This document shows positions 1-5,354 of a DNA stretch of 6,389 nucleotides, piece after piece; the stretch's first letter is position 1, and each line of letters starts with the position of its first letter. Source of the stretch: Pseudomonadota bacterium (GTDB taxonomy: Bacteria > Pseudomonadota > Gammaproteobacteria > Pseudomonadales > Azotimanducaceae); assembly GCA_027621895.1 (NCBI GenBank), contig JAQCAK010000118.1, positions 1-6,389 of the forward strand, given 5' to 3'. The position numbers and the translations under genes were made by a program. The notes below the pieces were generated by a model. That model did not search any database, was not told the DNA's origin, and saw only the letters and a program-made list of their open reading frames with translations.

Positions 1-428
1 TTCCCGAGATCGAATTCGAGGAAATGATTGTGGATAACTGTGCGATGCAACTGGTCATGAACCCGCATCGATTTGATGTCATCGTGACGACCAACCTGTT
101 TGGTGACATCCTTTCAGACCTGTGTGCCGGTCTGGTCGGGGGACTGGGGCTGGCGCCCGGTGCGAACATCGGCGACGACCGCGGGATCTTTGAAGCTGTC
201 CATGGCAGCGCGCCGGATATTGCCGGCAAAAATATCGCGAATCCCACGGCCCTGTTGCTGGCATCTGCGATGATGCTGGACTACCTGGACCTGCCTGCCC
301 CGGCAGGGAGAATCCGCCATGCCGTCAGGACCGTCATCGGCGAAGGCAAGTACACCACGCCGGATCTCGGCGGTTCCTCCACCACAACAGATTACACTCA
401 GGCGCTGATTGATCGACTCGCCGATTGA
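1..428 (+). CDS. NAD-dependent isocitrate dehydrogenase, C-terminal part (5' end outside window)
   Basis: The frame is open from the first base (first full codon at base 3) and ends at TGA 426-428, leaving about 141 residues of a family usually 330-420 long. The enzyme oxidises and decarboxylates isocitrate to 2-oxoglutarate in the cytosolic TCA cycle. The isocitrate/isopropylmalate dehydrogenase signature NLFGDILSD lies at 93-119, with the two metal-binding aspartates. The nucleotide-binding loop HGSAPDIAGKNIANP is at 201-245. In E. coli IDH the NADP-specific loop has Lys344, Tyr345 and Val351; here the matching residues are Asp, Ile and Ala, the pattern of NAD-specific enzymes. The upstream stretch EFEEMIVDNC also resembles eukaryotic IDH3 and bacterial NAD-IDH more than 3-isopropylmalate dehydrogenase, although homoisocitrate or isopropylmalate dehydrogenase cannot be fully excluded without the N-terminal half. 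No T-rich terminator hairpin is visible before the next gene. Confidence 0.9.
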   Translation, partial: PEIEFEEMIVDNCAMQLVMNPHRFDVIVTTNLFGDILSDLCAGLVGGLGLAPGANIGDDRGIFEAVHGSAPDIAGKNIANPTALLLASAMMLDYLDLPAPAGRIRHAVRTVIGEGKYTTPDLGGSSTTTDYTQALIDRLAD

Positions 429-511
429 CCCTTATGCGGACGTGACGCTGTCTCGATGACAGACTCATGACACGGACCTTTCTGTTAACTGGAAGCTGTT
501 GAGTTGCAAAC

Positions 512-1858
512 ATGGCGTTGAACAAGAAGACACTTTTTTACTACGGGCTGACAGATCTGCCGGTCACCATGGCGATGTTTCCTGTACTGGTATTTATTCC
601 CAAGTTCTATACCAGTGAAATGGCGGTGCCGATAGCTCTGGCGGCGACGATCATGCTGGCGGTTCGCATCTCTGATGTCATCACTGATCCCCTGTTTGGT
701 TACATCACGGACAGATTTCCCACACCCTGGGGGCGAAGGCGATTCTGGATTGTGCTGGCGACACCGATACTGATGCTGTCGATCTATCAGTTGTTTATGC
801 CACCCGAGGGTGCTGGTGCCTGGCATATGGGGATCTGGATGTTTTTCCTGTCCATCGCCACCACCATGATGATTATTCCCTACTATGCCTGGGCGGCAGA
901 GCTGTCCCCGGACTACAACGAGCGGTCGAAGATCACTGGCGTGCGTTCCATGATGGGCGTTGTCGGCAGCCTGGCAGCCCAGCTGGCGCCGGCAGCGGCG
1001 TTGCTGTTCTTCGGGCTGGGTGGCAGCGGCACGGTGCTGGAAATCGTGGGCATTACGATGCTGATCATTATGCCGATCTGCGTACTCCTCACCGTGACAC
1101 AGGTACCCGAGCCGCGGGAGTATGTCAGTGCCCAGGTACCGATCATGCAGGGTTTGAAGGTCATGTTCACCAATCGACCGTTCCTGCGCCTGATACTGGC
1201 CTTCATGGTGAGCTCCACCGCACTCTCGATCACAACACCGCTCTACCTCTTTTTCATTACCTACGTTCTGCATGAAGAGGCAAAGGCGATTTACATGCTC
1301 TCTTTCTTCTACCTGGCTAACATGTCAGGAGTACCCTTCTGGGTCTGGCTGTCCACCAAAATTGGTAAACACCGGGCTTATGTTTCATGTTTTGCCGTGA
1401 TTGGTTTTGCCCATCCGTTCTATTTGCTGCTGGGTGAGGGTGATTTCTGGTACATGTTACCGATTACCATCGTCACGGGATTTGCTGCGGGTGGGTTTGC
1501 AGCATTGCCGAATTCAATGAAGGCGGATGTGATCGACCTGGATACGCTCCAGACCGGGGAGAACCGGGCAGCCCTGTTTTTCTCTACCTACTCGTTTACG
1601 GCCAAGCTGGCCGGTTCACTTGGCGGCAGCATTGGTCTCTTTGGGCTGGCAATGATTGGCTTTAATACGGTGACACCTGAGCTGAATTCGCCGGATCAGC
1701 TGTTCGGTCTCAGCTTCCTGTTTGCGATGTTTCCCTCGCTGTTTTACCTGACGGCCTGCGCGATCGCCTGGAACTATCCGATCACGGAAGAAAAACACAG
1801 GGAACTGCGTGAGGAACTGGAAAAGAAGAATCGAATACTGTCCGCCACGGATTCGTGA
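512..1858 (+). CDS. MFS transporter of the GPH (glycoside-pentoside-hexuronide:cation symporter, MelB-like) family
   Basis: A 448-residue inner-membrane protein with the repeated hydrophobic segments expected of a 12-helix MFS carrier. The family signature follows helix 2: RISDVITDP at residues 52-60, then GYITDR at 63-68 and WGRRR at 73-77. D55 and D59 match, by motif, the two aspartates that bind the coupling cation in MelB. D134, in SPDYNERSK, matches the region holding the MelB sugar-site Asp124. The C-terminal half carries the second family motif, MKADVIDLDTLQTGENR, from residue 336. The tail (about residues 425-448) is charged, helical and probably cytoplasmic. ATG 512 is the only practical start, since an in-frame TGA lies at 500-502; the ribosome binding site is weak (GAG at 501-503). 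There are no sugar-metabolism genes beside it, so the substrate cannot be named and may not be a sugar. The family call is firm. Confidence 0.9.
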   Translation: MALNKKTLFYYGLTDLPVTMAMFPVLVFIPKFYTSEMAVPIALAATIMLAVRISDVITDPLFGYITDRFPTPWGRRRFWIVLATPILMLSIYQLFMPPEGAGAWHMGIWMFFLSIATTMMIIPYYAWAAELSPDYNERSKITGVRSMMGVVGSLAAQLAPAAALLFFGLGGSGTVLEIVGITMLIIMPICVLLTVTQVPEPREYVSAQVPIMQGLKVMFTNRPFLRLILAFMVSSTALSITTPLYLFFITYVLHEEAKAIYMLSFFYLANMSGVPFWVWLSTKIGKHRAYVSCFAVIGFAHPFYLLLGEGDFWYMLPITIVTGFAAGGFAALPNSMKADVIDLDTLQTGENRAALFFSTYSFTAKLAGSLGGSIGLFGLAMIGFNTVTPELNSPDQLFGLSFLFAMFPSLFYLTACAIAWNYPITEEKHRELREELEKKNRILSATDS

Positions 1859-1891
1859 CCCGGTGATGGCTCCCCGGTTACGGACTGTCTC

Positions 1892-2855
1892 CTAGGAAAC
1901 GGCGACCCGGGATTCCTTGCGGGTCCGTTTCTGTTCGTACATCAGCTGGTCGGCTTCTTCCAGGAGCTTGTCGATTGACGGATGTCGATCCTCGTATTCG
2001 ACGACCCCGACACTGTAGCCGATGTCGTAAGGCGTGTGACGATTCTGCAGCGCAGATCGACTCTGCCAGGTTATGCAGGGGGCGATCCACGTGATGGGTA
2101 TCTGTACCGGTCAGCAGGACGCAGAATTCATCACCCCCCAGTTTGGCAACCACATCAGAGTTTCGGAAGACGGACTGCATCAGGGTACCGATATTCTTCA
2201 GGACCTTGTCTCCTTCAGCGTGTCCATAGTCATCATTCACTTTCTTGAAGCCGTCCAGGTCGAAGAACATCATGGTTGCGGGTTTGCGCATTCTTTTGCA
2301 GACGGTGATGGTGTGCTGACCGACGCCGCAGAATCCATGACGGTTGAACAGTTTTGTCAGCTCATCGATATTGGCAATGGTCTGCACGGAAAGTTTTTCT
2401 TCAATCATGGCCGCGAGGTCAAGCAGACACGCTCGGTCCTCGGCACTGAAATTGCGCAGCGTGGTATCTGCCACGGACAGCGTGCCAATAACGATGTTGC
2501 GATGTGAGCGGATCGGGCAACCGGCGTAAAACTTGATGCCGTTCTCCCGGGCGAAGTCCGCGAACCGGGGATCCCGGCCGGCATCATTGACAATCATCAT
2601 GTCAGCTGAGCGAACAGCCGCATGACTGAATGAGTGTCTGGCGGGAATCTCGGTCAGTTCTATCCCCTGGCGCGATTTGAACCACTCACGATTCTCATCC
2701 ACCAGGGACAGCATGGCAAAGGGCACATTGAGAGCGCGTTTGGCCAGTCGGGTAAAACGGTCGAAACGTTCTTCGGGCGGCGTATCGAGCAGACCGAGGG
2801 ATTTGAGTTCGGCCAGGCGTGCGCTGGAGTCGCGTTGTTCAACTGCTGAAGTCAT
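1892..2855 (-). CDS. GAF-GGDEF diguanylate cyclase, reading frame broken near the C-terminus
   Basis: From ATG 2855, a cytoplasmic sensor domain precedes a cyclase domain that would make cyclic di-GMP from two GTP. The GAF domain covers about residues 12-165 (LLDTPPEERFDR, WFKSRQG, DPRFADF, FYAGCPIRS, GTLSVAD). The GGDEF domain starts near residue 180 (NIDELTKLFNRHGF), has the metal-site segment FFDLDGFKKVND, and GGDEF itself at 240-244 (bases 2124-2138). RNSD ends five residues before it, an intact RxxD product-inhibition site. Past that point the frame runs into low-sense residues and stops at 1878-1880. The frame one base over supplies the expected ending (YSVGVVEY, then SIDKLLEEADQLMYEQKR) and stops at TAG 1892-1894. 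Skipping one base gives a normal 320-residue protein. Either the gene is decaying or the sequence has an indel error. ATG 2855 is preferred to the in-frame ATG 2942 because the family begins close to the GAF domain, though its ribosome binding site is poor. Confidence 0.85.
2045..2095 (-). other. Probable frameshift site within the GGDEF domain
   Basis: On the minus strand, the frame holding GGDEF reads LHNLAES and then becomes unlike the family. The neighbouring frame reads SALQNRHTPYDIGYSVGVV, a good match to the end of a GGDEF domain. The best join is around bases 2052-2062, and there is one extra base relative to a continuous frame. A CCCCC run at about 2077-2081 is a second place where a length error could sit. 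The sequence alone does not tell a true mutation from an assembly or read error. Confidence 0.75.
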
Positions 2856-2879
2856 GAATTTAAGACGCCGTATTACAAA

Positions 2880-2903
2880 GTCCCATCGGGACTGGTTCCA
2901 GTC
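2880..2903. repeat. Two overlapping inverted repeats upstream of the GGDEF gene
   Basis: GTCCC-ATC-GGGAC (2880-2892) and GACTGG-TT-CCAGTC (2890-2903) are both perfect and share GAC at 2890-2892, so as RNA they could not form fully at the same time. They lie 25-48 bases before the preferred cyclase start. On the cyclase strand the second of the two is followed by TTTGTAAT, which is too poor in T for a confident terminator. They could be operator half-sites or alternative leader folds. Confidence 0.45.
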
Positions 2904-2943
2904 TCCGTTTCGTCCGTGTCCTGTGCTGCTTCTTCCATGCATG

Positions 2944-2970
2944 GTCTGACGTCCCGGGAGGACGGCAGAC
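2944..2970. repeat. 27-base imperfect dyad, candidate operator
   Basis: Outer arms GTCTG (2944-2948) and CAGAC (2966-2970) flank inner arms CGTCC (2950-2954) and GGACG (2960-2964). One mismatched position lies between them on each side, and the centre is 5 bases. Ten of eleven arm positions pair. There is no T-run on either side, so an intrinsic terminator is unlikely. The position midway between the two gene starts fits an operator for a dimeric regulator, but no regulator gene is adjacent and no known binding motif was recognised. Confidence 0.5.
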
Positions 2971-3043
2971 AGTCGAGCGGGAATGTTATATGGTCCCGGT
3001 GCAGGGGGACACCCCGGTGGATCGAACTATTCGAATTAATTGT

Positions 3044-3049
3044 AAGGAG
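3044..3049 (+). promoter_or_regulatory. Ribosome binding site that fixes the LLM oxidoreductase start
   Basis: AAGGAG sits six bases before ATG 3056. It selects this start over an in-frame ATG at 2990, whose extra 22 residues do not resemble the family N-terminus, and over ATG 3065, which would be too far from it. Confidence 0.85.
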
Positions 3050-3055
3050 TATGTA

Positions 3056-3958
3056 ATGACGCGTATGCCTGCCCTGAGTCTGGCTGCAGTGCCAGGACGA
3101 CGACAAGCCACGATCGAGCTGGCGAAGGAAATCGAAAACCGGGGGTTTCAGGGGATCTACGGACCGAGTCTGGGAGACGCCCTGGCCCTCATGGAAGCCC
3201 TGGCGTTCGCAACCCGGGAGATCACTTTTGGCACCAGCATCATGCCGATTTATTTTCGCCAGGTTGTGGACTTCGCCAGCACGGCGGCCTTTATTCACGA
3301 GATATCAGGTGGCCGGTTCCGGTTCGGGATCGGGGTCAGTCATGAGCCCGCGCTGAAAGCTCGCGGTATCAGCGGCGGCAAGCCGTTGACTGATATCAGG
3401 AACTTCGTTGAGGAGCTTCGCAATGTACCCAGGGTCGGTGAGCAACCACCGCTGGTGCTGGCGACCCTGCGCAGGAAGATGATTGCGCTGGCTGAAGAGA
3501 TTGGCCAGGGCATGGTGTTTGCCAACGGCGCCAGATCGCATATGTCGGCGTCGCTCTCCGTGCTGTCGGAAGAAGCCAGGTCTGGAGACAGTTTTTTTAT
3601 TGGCGACATGATACCGACCTGTATCAGCGATGATATCGAAGCCGCCAAAGCGGTTAACCGTAAAACGCTGACCTCCTATGCCATGTTGCCGAATTATCGT
3701 AACTACTGGAAAGAGGCGGGCTACGAGGACGAGATGAATGGGATTGAACAGGCCATCGAGGCAGGTGACCTGGACAGGATCCCGTACTTTCTGACCGACC
3801 GTTGGCTGGCTGACACCACCCTGTTCGGATCGGCTTCCGACGTCAGGGAAGGCGTTGAGGCCTGGTTCGATGCGGGTATCAAGACACCGATCCTGGTGCC
3901 TTCTTCAGCAAACGGTGGCCAGATGAAAGCCTTTGAGGAACTCTTCGCGATTTACTGA
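3056..3958 (+). CDS. LLM-class (luciferase-like) flavin- or F420-dependent oxidoreductase
   Basis: A 300-residue soluble protein of the bacterial-luciferase-like TIM-barrel family, which uses FMN or coenzyme F420. Family features in order: strand 1 (PALSLAAVPG, residues 5-14), the helix ELAKEIENRGFQGIY (21-35), GTSIMPIYFR at 59-68, the conserved ISGGRFRFGIGVSHEP at 83-98, and PPLVLATLRRKMIALAEEIGQG in the middle, typical of F420-type members. The end has ASDVREGVEAWFDAG, the usual last helix. The length is a little short for the family (often 300-350), without an obvious gap. The substrate cannot be told: relatives act on alcohols, sugar phosphates, sulfonates, aldehydes or polyketides. The gene seems to stand alone, with a strong ribosome binding site and its stop 58 bases from the end of the converging GST gene. 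The family is certain; FMN versus F420 is open. Confidence 0.88.
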   Translation: MTRMPALSLAAVPGRRQATIELAKEIENRGFQGIYGPSLGDALALMEALAFATREITFGTSIMPIYFRQVVDFASTAAFIHEISGGRFRFGIGVSHEPALKARGISGGKPLTDIRNFVEELRNVPRVGEQPPLVLATLRRKMIALAEEIGQGMVFANGARSHMSASLSVLSEEARSGDSFFIGDMIPTCISDDIEAAKAVNRKTLTSYAMLPNYRNYWKEAGYEDEMNGIEQAIEAGDLDRIPYFLTDRWLADTTLFGSASDVREGVEAWFDAGIKTPILVPSSANGGQMKAFEELFAIY

Positions 3959-4016
3959 TCGGGAGACGTGTGCCCCGCCTGACAGGCTCGCCATACCGGC
4001 AACCGGCCCTGCGGGT

Positions 4017-4700
4017 TCAGGTCTGGAGGATCTGCTGGGCATTGCCGACGAACTTTTTCTCCTCGTCGCCTGTCAGTTCCTCCACGGGGCGTGGTTCCGG
4101 GATGTCGACGCCGCGGCGGCATGCGGGACGGGATTTCATCTGTTCCAGCCAGCGGTCCAGGTTCGGCAGCCCGTCGCGGGATACGCCTGACCAGCGATAG
4201 GTTCTGACCCAGCACCAGTTGGCGATGTCGGCGATGGAAAACTCACCTGCCAGCCATTCCTCCCCGGCCAGGGCCGTGTCCAGCACCTCGAACAGGCGGC
4301 GGGACTCGTTCTGGTAACGCTGGATCGCCGCCGGAATCTTCTCAGGGAAATAGCGGTAAAAAACATTGGCCTGGCCCATCATCGGTCCGATGCCGCCCAT
4401 CTGGAACATCAACCATTGAAGTACGCGGGAACGGCCCGGTTCAGTGGCGGGCAGCAGTCGCCCGGTTTTCTCTGCCAGGTAGATCATGATCGCACCGGAT
4501 TCGAAGATGACCAGGTTGCCTGCATCGCGGTCCTTAATGACGGGAATGCGGCCATTGGGGTTCATCGCGAGAAATTCAGGTGTTTTCTGGTCGCCGGCCC
4601 CGAGGTTGACGGAGTGTGCCTCGTACTCCAGCGCCAGCTCCTCAAGGGTGACGGAAGCCTTGTGTCCGTTCGGTGTCGCGGATGTGTAGAGATCAATCAT
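4017..4700 (-). CDS. Glutathione S-transferase, Nu class, YfcG-like (disulfide-bond oxidoreductase)
   Basis: A 227-residue cytosolic protein closely matching E. coli YfcG (215 residues), which has disulfide reductase activity with bound glutathione and little classical transferase activity. The thioredoxin-like N-terminal domain (about 1-82) begins MIDLYTSATPNGHK; T9 and N11 match the YfcG residues that contact glutathione sulfur. cis-Pro is P53 (RIPV), and E67-S68 form the usual gamma-glutamyl-binding pair (FESGAIMIYLAEKTG). The helical domain has LQWLMFQMGGIGPMMGQ at 94-110 and the fold-stabilising SIADIA at 155-160. The C-terminus is about 12 residues longer than in YfcG and charged. It starts 28 bases after the membrane protein gene and is probably the last gene of the cluster. 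The start ATG is preceded by a weak GGGGA. The activity on lipid peroxides or disulfides is inferred from the class. Confidence 0.92.
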   Translation of the reverse strand: MIDLYTSATPNGHKASVTLEELALEYEAHSVNLGAGDQKTPEFLAMNPNGRIPVIKDRDAGNLVIFESGAIMIYLAEKTGRLLPATEPGRSRVLQWLMFQMGGIGPMMGQANVFYRYFPEKIPAAIQRYQNESRRLFEVLDTALAGEEWLAGEFSIADIANWCWVRTYRWSGVSRDGLPNLDRWLEQMKSRPACRRGVDIPEPRPVEELTGDEEKKFVGNAQQILQT

Positions 4701-4728
4701 GGCGGATATCCCCGGGCGCGATCTTTCG

Positions 4729-5295
4729 CTAACTGGATTGATTTTCGGCAGCCAGTGGCGGCTGCTTCATGAAGATGCCCAGCAGATGTCCGGCGATAAG
4801 CCACAGTGAGAAATCGTAGACAAGCTGCCAGATCTTCCATTCCACAGGGATCTGCCACCAGATCATGTCACCGACATCGATAGCCACCACGGCAACCGCG
4901 CCAGCGGCCAGTGACAATCTGGCAAAGTCGCGAAACTCCCTGGCCCCTGCCGCTTTGAAGAAAGCGACCAGCAGAATAACGACGGCCAGATTGAGCAGAA
5001 AACCGGCGATCATGGTGGTTGGATCAGTTTCTGCGGACCCGCCGTGTCGGATATGTACAAAACCGGTAGGGCCATTGGCGTACAGCGCCGCACGAATGTC
5101 GGGATCGTTGTTCATGCCCGGAATGAAGTAGGTGCCGGATTCAGGAAAGTGCTCGATGAGCATCTCCTGGGCGGCCTCGTCATCCGGCGTCTGTTGCCAT
5201 GCGGAGTAGGGCAGGGTGCTCACACCCCAGTAGACGAAGCCCCAGATGTATAAGAGCAGCGTGGTAACGATAATGCCGATAATGGTTTTCTGCAT
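4729..5295 (-). CDS. Four-helix inner-membrane protein of unknown function
   Basis: I do not recognise a named family. The 188-residue protein has a first membrane segment at about 5-25 (uncleaved anchor, no signal-peptidase site evident), then a roughly 70-residue polar loop. Three more membrane segments follow at about 95-113, 126-143 and 157-175, and the tail is short and polar. The loop probably faces the periplasm and contains FPESGTYFIPGM at 50-61, a pattern I associate with uncharacterised small membrane proteins of gammaproteobacteria, and HIRHGG at 81-86. Charged residues inside or next to helices (D140, D143, D161, H170) and many tryptophans near helix 3 and 4 are notable. It has a strong ribosome binding site and sits between the acyl-CoA synthetase and GST genes, likely co-transcribed. 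A link to lipid handling is only a guess from position. Confidence 0.85.
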   Translation of the reverse strand: MQKTIIGIIVTTLLLYIWGFVYWGVSTLPYSAWQQTPDDEAAQEMLIEHFPESGTYFIPGMNNDPDIRAALYANGPTGFVHIRHGGSAETDPTTMIAGFLLNLAVVILLVAFFKAAGAREFRDFARLSLAAGAVAVVAIDVGDMIWWQIPVEWKIWQLVYDFSLWLIAGHLLGIFMKQPPLAAENQSS

Positions 5296-5300
5296 TACGA

Positions 5301-5342
5301 ATCCTCCCTCTTTATTACACTCTCTTCTACAAAAGGGAGAAT
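5301..5342 (-). promoter_or_regulatory. Predicted mRNA hairpin covering the ribosome binding site
   Basis: In the minus-strand transcript, AUUCUCCCUUUU (5342 to 5331) can pair with AAGAGGGAGGAU (5312 to 5301) over twelve consecutive positions, ten Watson-Crick and two G-U, with an 18-base loop. The full GGGAGGA site is in the stem. The stem begins 12 bases after the stop codon of the acyl-CoA synthetase gene, so ribosomes ending there could disturb it. This fits translational coupling, though the gap being purine/pyrimidine-rich makes chance pairing possible. Confidence 0.5.
5302..5308 (-). promoter_or_regulatory. Ribosome binding site of the membrane protein gene
   Basis: On the minus strand GGGAGGA lies six bases before ATG 5295, the strongest such site in the cluster. 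It falls entirely within the 3' arm of the predicted hairpin at 5301-5342. Confidence 0.85.
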
Positions 5343-5354
5343 AGCAATGACACG

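Larger units (their letters stand above)
2856..3055. promoter_or_regulatory. Divergent regulatory region between the GGDEF gene and the LLM oxidoreductase gene
   Basis: This 200-base gap between two divergently read genes must hold both promoters. No convincing pair of sigma-70 boxes stands out; TTATAT at 2986-2991 is a possible -10 for the plus-strand gene, but without a good -35. What stands out is the density of inverted repeats, listed separately, and the repeated use of GTCCC/GGGAC arms. An in-frame extension of the cyclase to 2942 and of the oxidoreductase back to 2990 would cover part of the region, but neither extension looks like protein of the family. Confidence 0.5.

Noticed and set aside
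446..464. CTGTC-TCGAT-GACAG hairpin after the isocitrate dehydrogenase gene
   Set aside because: A five-base stem (448-462) with no T-run; too weak to call a terminator.
485..1273. Long minus-strand open frame (262 codons) opposite the transporter gene
   Set aside because: It lies fully opposite a well-matched membrane protein gene, its product is rich in His, Arg and Gln with no domain, and it is the kind of open frame that arises opposite hydrophobic coding sequence.
1859..1891. Possible terminator between the converging transporter and cyclase genes
   Set aside because: Only short CCGG arms and a TCCTAGGA palindrome (1890-1897) are visible, with no stable stem and no T-run.
2073..2507. 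Plus-strand open frame (144 codons) opposite the cyclase gene
   Set aside because: It runs opposite the GAF and GGDEF coding sequence, which is recognisable on the other strand, and shows no family features.
2856..2942. Upstream in-frame ATG at 2942 as the start of the cyclase
   Set aside because: The extra 29 residues are polar, unlike the usual short lead into this GAF domain, and would take in the overlapping palindromes; ATG 2855 is the better choice.
2873..3298. Minus-strand open frame (141 codons) over the divergent region
   Set aside because: It overlaps the start of the LLM oxidoreductase on the opposite strand, and its composition is polar and low in sense, with no domain.
3959..4016. 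Possible two-way terminator between the LLM oxidoreductase and GST genes
   Set aside because: GCCTG-A-CAGGC (3977-3987) has too small a loop, CCGG-CAA-CCGG (3996-4006) has only a four-base stem, and there is no T-run on either strand.
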